A DNA stretch of 64,000 bases from Aurifilum marmelostoma. Taxonomy: Eukaryota; Ascomycota; Sordariomycetes; Diaporthales; Cryphonectriaceae. Shown here piece by piece: positions 11,111 to 23,517 of the stretch. Position 1 is the first letter of the stretch. Each line of letters opens with the position of its first letter. The notes beneath the pieces were generated by a model, which made no database searches, had not been told where the DNA came from, and saw only the letters and a program-made list of their open reading frames with translations. The stretch spans positions 682,001 to 746,000 of the forward strand of contig JAMXSV010000028.1 of the NCBI GenBank assembly GCA_027559495.1. Reading direction: 5' to 3'. Made by a program: the position numbers and the translations under genes.

Positions 11111-13920
11111 ATGGATCCTAAGTGGTCCTATCCAGCCATGCTGAAAGAGGCCAGGCACCCTGCCCAAGCAGCATCGCTGTCGTCGTCAAAGGCCAGCCCA
11201 GCAGTGGCAGCTGGTTGTGAAGGTTAGTATTCTGCTCCTCCCTGTTTCTTCGATCTCCTCCAGGTATCTATGGGTGCTTGCATGCTTGATTCTGCCTGTT
11301 AAGACCCAGTCAGGTCACACAATTGTGACCAAGCAGAACACAGGCGCCGAGAGCATGCCCAAAAGATGGGCCTCCTCACGACAGACAAGGCCCCGCTTGG
11401 TGTTTGCTCCAAATAGTTCTCCTTGCACAAGGCTACTTGCAACCCTGCTGACTTTTTCCCTTCTAAGAAAACAAAGGTAGCCCTCAACCTACCCCCAACA
11501 CCACCGCTGCCGCCGCCAACGAAGGAAACGGCAACAGCAGTGTCAAGACCAACGAGAAGATGTCGGTCCTTCGTTCTGGAGAAATGGAGGGCTTACTGGT
11601 CTCTCCAAACCTTCCTGAACCCGAATCCTTCGAGGCCGGTTTGCCTGCTACGCGGGCCAGAGCAGCCTCAGACGCGCCGTACGCTGCGTAAGTGACCACC
11701 AATCCAGATCTGTGAATACACTTTAATCCACGCTTCCTTCCCACCCCGTCCTCCCTTCTCAACACCAAAAGCGAAGGATAAAGCAATGCAGAGCAGAGAC
11801 ACGAAAACTTTTGCCTTGAGGAGACTGGACCTCATGGAAGGGGGACCCCCAGCAGCTCTTGCTGGCTGCTGTGCCTCCCTCCTTGCCATGTTAAGCTTTT
11901 GAAAGCCTGACACGGTGGGATGGTGCGCACGCCTTTCGAACAAGTTGACTGACGGATTGTCTTTCTCACAGGCTCTGGGACAAGCCAGACGGCGCTGACA
12001 TCATCATCCGATGCAAAGGCCTGCGCTGGGAGGTACACCGACACATCCTCGTGGATATGTCGGAGTACATGGAGAAGTACCTGCCCCCAGAGGCAGAGGA
12101 TGTGAGTCGGCCGTCCATCAGCACCACTCATTTTGATCGCTCCTTGCATCGTGTAGCATATGCACGAAGAGACAATCATGTGATACTGATATCTGGTTTT
12201 CTTTCTCGCAGGGGAGGCCCGTCGAGTGGAACCTCGACAACTGGGACGCTGGTACCCTTGGTGCCGTACTCCACTACATGTACATCGAGGGTAAGGTTTT
12301 CGAAAACATTGGTGCTATTCATATTCTATGGCGCGCAAGGCTGATGACAGCATTTACCACAGACTACGAGGGGGGCGACTTCGATCCCAAGGACCCCATG
12401 AACACGATGCCCATCATGCACGCTGTGGCCAACTTCATGGCTGGAGCCTCTTGTCTCTGTCGCCCCATGATGGACCACACCCTGACCCAGATCGACACCG
12501 CGACTGAGGAGCTTCGAAAGGTTGCGCCCATGCTCCGCTTCATGAACCTCGACCAGTTCGAGTTCTTCCTTCGCCGTGCCATGCTCATAACGTACAGCGA
12601 GCCTGATCAGTGGCGCATCCGCGCCTTGCGTATCGTCATGGGAAAGTTGATGGCTGTCTGCTTCCCACTGATCCTTCAGAACCCGGGTTGGCGTGGCAAG
12701 TATGAGCAGCTGTGGGGGATGATGCGGGTGCGTGTGGTCGCTGATCACAGTAAGTTCTTTTTGACGACACGCAGTCTGGATCATTCGAGTTGCAGAGAAT
12801 GTGCTGACAGAAGCTCTTCCTCTTCACAGAGTGGCTTTCCCAGGCAGGCATCTGCCATCGAAACCCTGTCATCATGAGCGGTTTTGAGCACATGTCTGTC
12901 CTTTGGACCAAATACCGCGGCGAGGGCTGGCAGCCTTCTGACGACCTCATGTTCCCTGAGCGAGAGCTCAAGAATCTGCCTCCACCTCCGCCTACGTCGC
13001 CAATTCCTGCTCCCGCTGGCCGCAAGACGTCCAGAGCGATTCCGATCAAGCGCCCCGATGGCACCATTGCTTCTGGCTCTGCTTCTGCTTCTGGCTCTGC
13101 CTCATCCAGTGCTAGTCGTTCTCGCAGCAAGAATTACCCGACCGGTCTAACCGAGCCCACACCTCAGCCCCTCCGCAAGAAGGGCAAGAGTTATCCCACT
13201 GGTCTGGTTGAGCCCACGCCCTCGTCTTCGTCTTCTCAGAAGAAGGGAAAAGACCGCCCTACAGGCCTTAGCGAGCCCACGCCTCCGTCTTCCAACAAGA
13301 AGGACAAAACAAAGGAACAGTCTGCCGAGCAGGCTGCTACAGAGGCCAAAGAGAAGGAGAAGGCCGATACTACCTCGACTCCCAATGTCTCAACCAGCTC
13401 CACCTCTTCTGGACCTTCCGCCAGCAAGCAACAGCAGTCCGTCGTCCTCGAAGACCCTTTTACTACAGACCCAGAGACCTCCAATGGTCCGGTCTTGCCT
13501 GACTCCAACGCTCCCTCCGGCAGCGCTGCCTGGTGGGCTCACATATCAGAGCAGCCATACCCGTTCCTACCACCTCCTCCATTCCGCTCTTTCTCGATGC
13601 CTACGTCTCCTCAGAACCTCTCTCCGCGCCCTGCTCCAGGCGAGTCGATCTTCCCGCGAGGTGGAATGCTGCCCGACGGATCCTACTTCTTCAAGGAGAC
13701 CTCGACAGGCGAGCCATCCGAGTACGCCAGCTCCGAGGCCACTGGTCCTGGCGAGGGTTCTCGAACCAGGGATCCCTCTGTTGCGGCTTCCTCTGAGCGT
13801 GTGGCTGACCCTTTGGACTCTCCTACCCGTCGTATGGCGGAGCTGTCTACAGAGGAGGCAGCCGCAGGCGATGATGCAACGCGTACCAAGGACAAGAGTA
13901 AGGGAAAGGAGAGGGCTTGA
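11111..13920 (+). CDS. BTB/POZ-domain protein with PTGL-EPTP repeats
   Basis: Six exons: 11111-11222, 11468-11687, 11972-12101, 12212-12290, 12363-12749 and 12830-13920. All junctions are GT..AG and in phase, giving 672 residues. A BTB/POZ domain begins at about residue 112: DGADIIIRCKGLRWEVHRHI, then SEYMEKYLPPEAED, and in the next exons a strand/helix ending GAVLHYMYIE. Helical sequence follows (residues 140-330). The C-terminal half is low-complexity, rich in Ser, Pro, Thr and Lys, with three copies of a P-T-G-L-x-E-P-T-P unit at about residues 411-460. BTB domains form dimers and often serve as adaptors for cullin-3 ligases or transcription complexes. The partner here is unknown. The exon 2 acceptor (TTCTAAG at 11467) is the weakest splice call. 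Confidence 0.8.
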
Positions 13921-16380
13921 GGTTCTGATCAGATCACTTGATGTGAATACCCAAAGGACGCCGTGTCGCGTCAGCCTCCATTTCTCGCATTACCACACAC
14001 CCGAACAAAATCACGGCAGTCTCCAGCCCTTTTCATTGATGAATTGGTATCATTCGACGCTTTGCACAGATTCATTTGAGATCAGCAGACCAGAAAACTT
14101 TGGGATACGATCAACAACAATCTGATTGACTGGCTAGATATACCGACGAGTGGACTCTTTAGTCTTTCTTTCGACTTGAGATTCGAACAACTTGCGAAAT
14201 GTGGAAGCTTTTTCCATTGCGACGACAAGTTTTCCGGCTGTGCGCACTCGTCATTTTCCGCAACGATCATATCGGCCCTACGAAGAGTCTACTAGACGAT
14301 GCAAAATAGCAAAGGATGGCATAGCATGGCATGGCGCATAAGGCGTGCATTCGGATTTGAGTTTGCATTAAGAAGCGCTACTGCAAGGCATGGCAATGAT
14401 TGAGCATGAGTTTCTAGGGAAGAAACAGATAGATGAGTCTCACCACCGTGGTTAGTCCTGCTGAGAAATTCGTGAACATTCGAGACAAGCGTGCTGTAAA
14501 TGACTACCTGTTCATCAACGTGATCATGCTAGGCTGCAACTCAGATCGCAAGGTGCCGAGACCGCGGGACTGACTGCATCAAAAGCTGATAGAACAGCGA
14601 CAGGGTACAGCGCCTGGTATTACGGAGCATCCTTCTGATTCTAAGAACGCGACCTTTTGGCCTCACTCGGAAGAATATTCGAAGTTTTGAGAACAAACTT
14701 CTTCGTTTTGAACGTGCAGATAGGGATGTTTGATACAATGGGCCGCGCTTACTAAATCTCGACTTCTTAGACGTACATGTTCTCAAACAACTCTCTCGAT
14801 AGGGCAAGGTGTCTGTTGAGTATGGTATACAATTCGCTGAATCGTAAGGTCGCAGTCTGTCAAGCAAATACTTTGACTGTGGACCATGTTTGACCAGTGT
14901 CAAGCAAACCGCAGTGACACTCACTGGTGCTTGCGAGCTGTTGGCTTACGCTGCAGTCAAAGTGTAAGTGCACCTCAGCATGGAAATTTGACTGATTCTA
15001 AATGCGAGGAATGTACCTGTCTTCTTCAAACATCTGTCAGCTTGGTTGGATACTCAATAATGTAGAAAGGCAAGAGCGGAGAGTCAACTATGATGTGCAA
15101 CTTGGACTCACCATTGTCAATTTGCAGATACTGATAGATCCTGGGGGGGCATGAGCGTGCGAGACTCTGTATCATATCAGCATGACCTTGCCTTGTTCTT
15201 CAAGAGTAGAAGATGAGCAGACGCTGACAGGAATGAATCAACGGCTTAGGCTAGTAATACGAATATGTCAGTGGAGAGCAAGCAAGGAAAGGCCAAAGAG
15301 ACTTCTCACACTATGATGCCCTCAACTCGACCATCTCAGCTACCTGTCTAGCGTTTCTAATACACATGATAGCCTCAGTCTCATAACACCAGAAGTTCAT
15401 GGGGTCCAGATGTTAGTACCCTGAGCCACCTCCAGCGACTACTGCAGTGTTACGATGGACACGGGCACTCCGCCACAGCTTGGTCTTGGAACACCAACGC
15501 AGTTTGGATAACACGCCGATCAGCCTAAGCGCCCAGACTACGCCTAGTGGCAATCCTCCATGGAGGTTCGAGACTTTGGACATCGATGTTCAGATCATCG
15601 GAAATGCCGACGCAAAATCCGTACATGTCTGTTTAGATGACACAGAATATTTCTCACGATAACAGGCTTGGCCTTGACCTCGTCTGATCATGCTCCAGCG
15701 GGACATGCGTAAAGGATGCTACATTGTTAGTGAATCTCCTTGGTTCTCGGACGTTCGTTGCGGACCGAAAGGACTACAGCTTTGAGTGGAATCTGAGCAG
15801 CCGCATTGACCTCCGTTGGTCTCTTCCAAGGTTCAGAGATTGTGATACGAATCGTTGTTAGGCGACGAAGCGAATCTATAAACTCAACCTTTTCTCATAG
15901 GGGTGACCTGTCAGATCAACACTCTGCATCATGTCCAGCCAAGCCCCATCGCCGAGCTTGTGTAGGAGCCGACCTGGTTACTCGGTCACAGTGTCTGGTA
16001 CGGTCCAGCCTTTAGCTTTTCTAAGGTAGCTCGACACCTCGTTGGTAATATTCTTGGCCTAATACTGAAGCCATCAAGGTCCCACATATGTCTCTTAATT
16101 ATGATTAGCAAGTCGACTTCGAATCATTCTGCTCTTTAACGTCCACAGAGGCGAGACAAAACATTTGGGCCAGAATGCTTTGTTGCTGCCGCTGGAAAGC
16201 ATTTATGGGGACACTCGATATTGTCGAGGCGAAGTAGTCATGATTGATGCCAGCTGTCCAAGTGAGGAACGGATTTGCGGATGTGAGTGAAGAAGACCCA
16301 CACCATTGACTGTTGAAACTGGGGTTGCAAGCATTGTTAAGTTCTACTTACGCTCTCAACACTTTGATGACCAATTTTTC
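13921..16380. other. Gene-poor region, first part
   Basis: Follows the BTB gene. Both strands carry many stops. I find no frame with domain, signal peptide or splice structure that I can defend. Much of it may be non-coding or long decayed. Confidence 0.5.
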
Positions 16381-16960
16381 ATTTATCAGAGACCATACAT
16401 AGCCAGCAGCATGAGGTTACTTAGTATAATGAAAACTTCGAAACTTGCCGTGATGTCTACTTGAGTTGTAAACACAGGTCCACTTCCAATAAGGTTCAGG
16501 TTAGACGAGGGTTCTTCCAAAGGGTCGTAGTCACAGCCCGTGTTGCTTCCCAAAACGATAAGCTGTTCTATGGCATTTGCCACGTTGTCCTTTTCTCACA
16601 AATGGCATTCCGGCTGATCAACTTGTTGAGAGGGTCAAGTCTGCGCCGAACACAGTACGTAGCCTGCCCGCGGCGCGCTCGCAAAATGATGGACCAATGG
16701 CATTATCATTTCGAGACCCGACTCCACGGTCACGATCCAGCGCGAAGAGTTTACTCTGGTTCTCTGTACTTTGAAAATGTCACCTTCCTCGGCATGGGGT
16801 CTATAGGATTACACAGAAATAGGGAGACGAAGTGTGGGAAACTCGACGTGGGTCTTCACGCTGAGCAATGCAGCCAGTTTCCGGGGACCAGCAACGTAGT
16901 AGCTGGACCATCTAATTATGCGTCCGTCCCAAAAAACGAACTAATTACCAACAAGAGCTG
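16380..16960 (-). pseudogene. Possible decayed coding fragment, unrecognised
   Basis: A minus-strand frame at 16583-16386 has natural-looking protein composition (QLIVLGSNTGCDYDPLEEP, SGPVFTTQVDITASFEV). Immediately upstream another frame (LFALDRDRGVGSRNDNAIG, about 16755-16690) also looks coding but is shifted and separated by stops. I could not assemble a gene. A relic is the simplest reading; chance open frames are an alternative. Confidence 0.2.
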
Positions 16961-16962
16961 GA

Positions 16963-17397
16963 TCAAAAGACGGGTGAGTAAGTGCAGACTAATGAGAATA
17001 ACTCAAGGAGACTGGGAGGGTGTTCCTCGACGCCCATATCGTAGTGGACTTTGAAATCAGCGAATGCTTCTTCACATGCCGGGCAGAACCTTCCAGGGAC
17101 TTCTCTTTGTGAGTTGACTGGCCACCTAGCACAGACAGAACGCTCGGGACTCGGCTTTCGACCGTACTGTTCCATGGTTCCCTGGAACGCCAAGCACATG
17201 TCACAAATCGGGAAGAAGGTCATCTCCCGAAACAGGACGAGCAACCATGCCACACACGCAACACACAACTTCCATGCGCTCAAAGATCCCCGGCGGGGCC
17301 ACAGCACTATCAGCGAGAAATGCGACACAAAGAGAGCCCAACACACGACTTGTGTATCAGGTCGCCCGGTGTATTGCTCATGGTGGTGCGAGTGCAT
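16963..17397 (-). CDS. Unassigned Cys/His-containing small ORF
   Basis: A 144-codon frame opening with ATG at 17397. It starts MHSHHHEQYTGRPD, has a hydrophobic middle (VVCWALFVSHFSLIVLW) and ends with two CxxC pairs, ICDMCLAFQ and RFCPACEEAF, followed by H..H (KVHYDMGVEEHP). The spacing does not match a classical C2H2 finger. No intron signals or neighbours help. It may be a real zinc-binding protein fragment or a chance frame; I cannot assign a function. Confidence 0.2.
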   Translation of the reverse strand: MHSHHHEQYTGRPDTQVVCWALFVSHFSLIVLWPRRGSLSAWKLCVACVAWLLVLFREMTFFPICDMCLAFQGTMEQYGRKPSPERSVCARWPVNSQREVPGRFCPACEEAFADFKVHYDMGVEEHPPSLLELFSLVCTYSPVF

Positions 17398-17399
17398 CC

Positions 17400-20300
17400 G
17401 TTCTAGACCGCCTTAGGCGGGTTAGCATATAGGGACCGGTAAAGATTATTGTGCTCAGATTTGAGACCTGTGCTACTTCATAGTGAGACCTCTGGGCTGT
17501 TCTGGAGAGGGCGGTTCCAGGGGGAGGACAAGTACTGGCATGAAGGCATCTGGTCATTTTCGGGGCCTGGCGATGGAGAATCGAAAGATTGTGCGGGGGA
17601 AGTGTGTTGCTTAGACTGGTAGAGTTCCACTGGGGCCGCTGCCATGGCATCCCGTGGTGGTACTGAAGGCGGAGACGTCCTAGTAATCTGCCCTTGCCTG
17701 CGGCTGCCATGAAACCAGCCAGAGATGGCACTGGCGCTGGCAACTGATTGGATGTCTTGGCTGTCTAGCTGATGTGACGAATAGGAGTAAAAAGGTTTGT
17801 TAGCACACCTTCTAAATTGTCTTCCGGCGACCATGTCTGGTAGCCTAACACATTTTCGGCGCTTGCTGCTCACGAAGATGTGACCAGCTGTGGAGCGCGG
17901 CCTCTCACCATCCCCACCCATGCTGAGCGGAGGGACGGACGGCGGAGGTAAGAGCATCGCGCTCTCGCTTCTGTGGCATTATCTGACGTGCATCGTTGAC
18001 AACGCAGCCTTCGTGCTGATCTATCCAAGAAGGATGCCCAGTTGGCAGATCCCACAAGCCTTCATCACTCAATCTGAGGGGAGGCAGGATCATCAGTCGT
18101 GGTCTTGCTGACATGGGAGTAGGAGTTGACTGGGCGTTGGCTCGCTCCCCACTGCTTCCACAGGCACCGTCAGTACCGGCGGACACCAACTTCTGTTCGG
18201 TTGAATGCCAGCTCTTTGAGACCTGTCGTATCTTCTCTGCTGCTCTAGTCCACGTATGCAATCTTGATTGGAAGAAACGGGCAGAACCAAAGTGGCACCC
18301 TCCCACGACAGAAGGTGCTCGAGCTTTTTTCCTGACACGCAGTCTAGAGGGCAGAGTTGCATTGACTACTGCACGCAGGATGCATGCGGCTGGGCGCGAG
18401 GGAGCAGACGCAAGCGGTAAGACTGCATCGTGGTGGGTGGTCCTGCGCTGCCACGACTCACGCGACTCGGGGCACACACCCGGCCATGGCATTGTCGTTA
18501 TTGTTAGTATTGTGGTACTACCATAGCACGGCCTTCACCCACCACGATGCGGACTGTAGTACGCAGTACCGTAGTCCTGCATAAGTACATAGTAGTAATG
18601 AAAAAGTGAGTATCTGATGAGGGCCGGATATCCACTAACGTCTGGCGTTTGTGCCAGTAGAGTTTATCTCTCCAAGGCGCTATTGCTGCTAATGACCCAC
18701 AGGGAGCAAGACCACTAGGTGGTTGGGTGGGTGCGTAGACCTGGCCTGCTGGCGTAGTAGACTTACCCATTGATCGACAAGCAAGGTCATTGAACTGATG
18801 AGAGACTGAGGATCGCCGGGGGAGGTGTGGTGTGTGGTGTGGTATCTAGCACGTGCCTAGTGGGCACGTCCTATGTATGTAAAGTTCGCTCGGTAACAAC
18901 GGCAAGCCGGTCGGAGGGTTGGACGGTGCAACGCTTTGTGATCTTCTCTCGTAAAGCAGTTGAACCCTGTGCCCTCCCCTGGGCCAGTCTGCCTACTTCT
19001 AGCTTCCAGTGCCCACATTGCGTACTACGCAAATTACGTATGCACAAGATCGGTGGGTAAAGATCATCTAGCGTTTAGAGGAGAAGGGAGCCATAGGGAG
19101 GCGAGGACGTAGATATGACAAAACGTTGGGAAGATCAGGGGTTCGATGTTAAGACATATGGCCGATTGATGAATGAGATCGAAGGGGCCAGGAAAATCAG
19201 TGGGTTAGACAGGCAGGTCGGTGGCGTGGGGGAGGACTATCACCCACCAGCTACTGCCGCCGTAGAAGGTACTAATGTACACAGCCAGGACAGCCTACGG
19301 CTCACCCCCCTCCCCCCTTCCCCGACCCTACCGTGCCCTGCGTGCCTACGTAGTACCGTTCCTTCCTCTTTGATACCCCCTTATCGATCTCTACCCCGCA
19401 ATGTTGCTGATTGGCCAGAGCAGTGCAGCACGGCGTTATGACATAATAAATATGGGCCAATCTAGAGTTAGCGCGAGCTGCCTAGCCGGGCAGTGGTGGC
19501 TCCTACCCCAGATGCACGGACGGAGTGGACCCTCCCTTGCATTTTGTGCATACCCCATTGGTCAAGCCTGGGAAAAGAGGTCAGTCCCCTGCTGACCCTC
19601 CACTGGCTTTTGGCTTTGCGCACGCACTATCACCACCCACCCTCCCAACGGCCCATTGCCATTTCAAGATGAATTCTAAACAGATCACTCGAATCAAACA
19701 CTATCAAAGGACGAAACCAGACCAATCCTCCTCCTTCTTCCAACTCTCCTTTTAACTTCCATCTAGTGTTTTCAGAAAGTTTCCTCCTTCCTCAACCAAA
19801 GCACGTCCACTGTCCATGCGCCAGCCAGTCAACATATTCGCCACTGCAACCGGCACCGGGCATTTAGGCTGTCTCTGATTCAGAAGCAACACACACACAC
19901 ACACACACATTTACACACTGACACACTCTCCCCTCCGCCCTTCCATTCTTCAGCTTGGCAATTTGTCGTCACAACATTCATCACTTGTCATAAATTGAAA
20001 GGGATACGCCGAGCCAGCCGTCTCTTTCTATCAGTTCTCAAATTCCAAGCCGACAAAAACGCATACCAAAGGATTTGAGCCGGAATCTCCGGACACGAAA
20101 CACTGCATTCCGCACCCCACCCACACGCATTGCTGTGTAGCAATTTGGGGTTTAAAAGAAATACATCCACCGTCGACGTGTCCTCACTGCCCTCTTTCAA
20201 AGCAGTCCCACCTCGGTCACTGCTCTCTGCTTTGAGCCCTGCAGGACACGACAGTCCGCATCAATCCAATAGCACAAAAGGAGAGGGGCCACTCCATCTT

Positions 20301-21089
20301 CACAACACAGGCAGCGCGACTCAAGAGATCGCATTACCCACTACCGACTATTCATCATCGATTCTAGCCCCCCAAAAATCGGGGCCCTGCATTGGAACGC
20401 CGCTGTTTCGTCCGGACGAATCCTCAGCTGATCGGCAGATCAGCTTTCCTCCCTTCACCATCCTCATTGCGTATTCAGACCTCTAGGCTGTGGCTGTCTG
20501 GTTGAGTTGAGAAATTGAGCGGCGCAATTTTCCCGTGTCTTCTGTGCCGCGATTGCCTGTCATCATTCGATAACGGGGACAAAGCAACACGGAGGTGCCA
20601 GAATATCGGAGCATCCCTCCCGCTTGTGTCTCTCCTCTCACCTCACTAGAGGGACTTCGGTAGTGTCCCTGGGCCCAGCAAGCAGCACCTCGAGGGCCCA
20701 CTTCAGGCCCGCTACCGACAGCACCAGGCCTAAGGGGTCCCCTAAGCGCCCCCCCTCACCCAAGACTACGAGGTTCCTTGGTACCATCATTCGATCCTGT
20801 GGCCCCAGTACGACCTGAATAGATTGGGACTTCTGCAACTTGTGCCAGCTATTCATACAGCATACCTCACCACCTTGACGTTTCACCTCCACTCACTCTG
20901 CTTCCGACGTCGCCCAACACTCGAACCATCCCCCGGCGGATCATACCAGGTAATCGACCCATCGGAGTTGGCAGTTGCTTTTGGACTTTGGACCCTATCT
21001 CCATCGTATCGTCTGCATCCACACTGGCTATTTCTTCAATAAATAACATTCTCACTTGAGCCAACCCAGGCTCCAACCTCTTTCCCATC
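17400..21089. other. Gene-poor region, second part, with the likely long leader of the next gene
   Basis: Several open frames on the minus strand between 17478 and 18492 overlap each other in different frames; none has a recognisable family. From about 19600 to 21089 the plus strand becomes C/T- and A/C-rich, as is common in long fungal promoters and 5' leaders. It contains a (CA)10 repeat and short upstream ATG frames. I make no gene call here. Confidence 0.5.
19889..19908. repeat. (AC)10 microsatellite
   Basis: Ten tandem AC dinucleotides, in the pyrimidine/AC-rich stretch about 1.2 kb upstream of the ATG at 21090. Confidence 0.95.
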
Positions 21090-22109
21090 ATGTCTTCAGA
21101 CAATTCCAGCTCCAGCAACAACAGTCACAACAGCAACACCAAGCCGCCTTCGCCTCCACCCGCCGATATGCAGCGCAACCGCCGTGGTTCCCTCAGCGCC
21201 AGCAACCCCTTCTCCCAGCTCTTCACCAGGAGCAATTCGGTCGCTACTGCTGGCACTCCAGTCTTCCCTAGTGCCATCACTACCGCCGCCATTCAAGAAC
21301 AGCAGCGCCGAAGACTGTCGCTGTCCACCACCACTACACTAGGCATCAGTGGAACATCGCCCACCAGCGCCTCTGGCCTGGCCCGTCGGGCCAGCATGTC
21401 CACCAACTCTGACTGGGACGAGAATGCCATCGAGGAGGAAGAGGCTCCCTACTCCGCCGCCCGCACCGCTCCAGTTAGTCCTTTCAATCGCCGCATGAGC
21501 TTCGGCACCGCGGCTGCTATGCGTCGCCCCGGCGGCGGCTCCAGCCCTGGATCAGGCAATGGTAGGCACACCGCTCAGTCTCCTTATGATACTTCAACTT
21601 CTTCTTCTGAGGGCCGGCGGGGCACCGATGTTGTGCCCCCTCCGACTCCTCCTTCTGGCAGCGTCGCTGCGCCCACGCCTGCTTCGGCTTCTGCAACGTC
21701 TTGGAATCAGACCTACTCTTCCTCCGCGGCGCAGACACAGCCGGGCAGCACTGGTGCCAGTGCCAATACCTCGACTGCAACACCCCGCACTCGTCCTAGA
21801 GCCACTTCTGACTTGTTCTCCACTACTCGCACAGACCAGGGCTTCAACTGGTCAGAGCAGCTTAGGTCTCGCGCCGAGAGCTCCGTCACCGGGCCTCGTC
21901 CCTCGTTCTCATTCGCCTCTGGCCTCACTGGCTCGCCGCCTCGCCCCGGCATGACTTCTCCAGCTGCCCACGACCGCGCCAGATCTATCTCTGAGATGCC
22001 CGCCCCTCCCGCTCAGGCCCCCAAGGCCCGATCTCCTCGTGGAGACCCCCGCCCCAAGCCTGATCACTTCCAAGAGAGAATCCTCAAGGGTGATTTCTAC
22101 ATGGATTGA
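21090..22109 (+). CDS. Conserved Ser-rich fungal protein of unknown function
   Basis: Intronless, 339 residues, ATG at 21090 in the context CATCATGTC. The protein is low-complexity (Ser, Pro, Thr, Asn). Short ordered-looking motifs are spread through it: RRGSLSASNPFSQLFTRSNS near the N-terminus, RRRLSLSTTTTLGISGTSPT, DENAIEEEE, PFNRRMSFG, NWSEQLRSRAESSV, and a C-terminal KPDHFQERILKGDFYMD. Several RR-x-S/RRR-x-S sites look like substrates of basophilic kinases such as PKA. I believe proteins with this layout and C-terminus occur across ascomycetes, but I know no assigned function. The leader upstream is AC/CT-rich and may be long, which could mean translational control. Confidence 0.8.
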   Translation: MSSDNSSSSNNSHNSNTKPPSPPPADMQRNRRGSLSASNPFSQLFTRSNSVATAGTPVFPSAITTAAIQEQQRRRLSLSTTTTLGISGTSPTSASGLARRASMSTNSDWDENAIEEEEAPYSAARTAPVSPFNRRMSFGTAAAMRRPGGGSSPGSGNGRHTAQSPYDTSTSSSEGRRGTDVVPPPTPPSGSVAAPTPASASATSWNQTYSSSAAQTQPGSTGASANTSTATPRTRPRATSDLFSTTRTDQGFNWSEQLRSRAESSVTGPRPSFSFASGLTGSPPRPGMTSPAAHDRARSISEMPAPPAQAPKARSPRGDPRPKPDHFQERILKGDFYMD

Positions 22110-23517
22110 AGGGTATCTTCCGACAATCCATCGAAACACACCAAAAGACGAGCATTGGATGGTATTGACGACAACACTCACGACAAAGATTGTCCCATGA
22201 TCATTGGGACCATCATCGATAGTGTGTTCGTGTGTCAAAACATGGCTGGACGAGAAGCTGCGCAACACTGCAGACACCCTCGTGGGAGTCACGGGGAGGC
22301 ATAACAGTACTATGGCACGAACCCCTCTGGCTACGGCCGTTTCTGCCATCTTGCCGGCGTTGACGGCAATGCTTCCATGACGCCTCATGTACAATTTTCA
22401 CTCTAGCATGCTTCAAGCAAGGGTCTCCTTTGTCATCATATGGGGGAATGCTGCCTGGGACGGGACCTTTGGATCCCCACGAAAGAAAGGAATGAATAAA
22501 TGGCAATTCGTGAGTATGCCGAGGACACAGCCTAAGCAGGCAGGATCCAGAATCGCACTTTGGCAAATGCGAAGATATCATACCGGATCTTCAGGCATTG
22601 GTGGCACACATCCTATGTGTTTGAAGGGGAAGGCATGTTCAAAGCACAAGAAAAAGGGAAGAAGAACCAGGGACGGATCTGTAACGTCTTGATGAGGCAC
22701 TGATGAGGGCTTTCGCCGTGGACACAGAATGGTTTCATTTGAGTATCAAGGCTGGCTGGCTGGTTGTTTTTTTCCAACAGGACTTGAGGGTCATCGGATC
22801 ATCAAAATGGACGGAGCAATTGCGGAAAGTCGGATGGGGCAATTCAGGAAAGGGGCATTGCTTGAGTCAAGGGCAAAAGTCCAGGGAATTCCTTTTATGG
22901 TGTTCTGGCTCTCTTTTCCACCGATCATTGAACAGACTGGCATGTTCTGAACTGCTAGAATTGAATCACAATTTCCCAGGTTCTTGAAACCGCAATTCAT
23001 TCAACGTGAACATTATATGCTTATAGACTCGACCCCGAGGGCTGACAGTCTTTTGAGACTATCAATTGTGTCTCGCCGCATGGGTGCATATATCTATATA
23101 ACGTAGAGGGGCCACCTATCCCAACCTCGCTTCTAGATCGTCGCCTTCGTTTCGAGTGATGGGCACAACGCTAACAACATGTCTTTCTATATTGACTGTT
23201 ACACAACTCGACGGAGCTCCTTGACGATATTTGACATCTGCATGTCTTTCAGCAATTCGTGAAGAATACCTTGAAAATGGCCCAGCAGGTGGTGGATTTC
23301 GGTCAAGGAAGCGCCTGACTGTTTTCCCCCCCAAGGGCAGGGCGGACATTTCGGGGTTGCCGCCCAAATACTCTCTTACATTGAACCATATGCACAATTT
23401 GGTTGAGATGCTTTGTTTGTCTGACGCAAATGCCAGAATCGTCTCCGCTGATCTGTACGCTGTAGATCTCATCAAGGCAAATAGGAAAGGAATTGTCGTC
23501 CATGATGGCGTGTCCTC
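22110..23517. other. Convergent spacer
   Basis: Lies between the 3' ends of the Ser-rich gene (+) and PXR1 (-). I see no gene. Frames here are short and without motif. Confidence 0.6.

Noticed and set aside
8633..13920. Secondary-metabolite cluster around the toxD-like reductase
   Set aside because: No polyketide or peptide synthase, cytochrome P450 or other tailoring enzyme is adjacent; the neighbours are a WAR1-like factor and a BTB protein.
17478..18492. Overlapping long open frames on both strands (up to 195 codons)
   Set aside because: Several frames are open over the same bases, none has family motifs or splice signals, and they are likely chance frames in GC-rich sequence.
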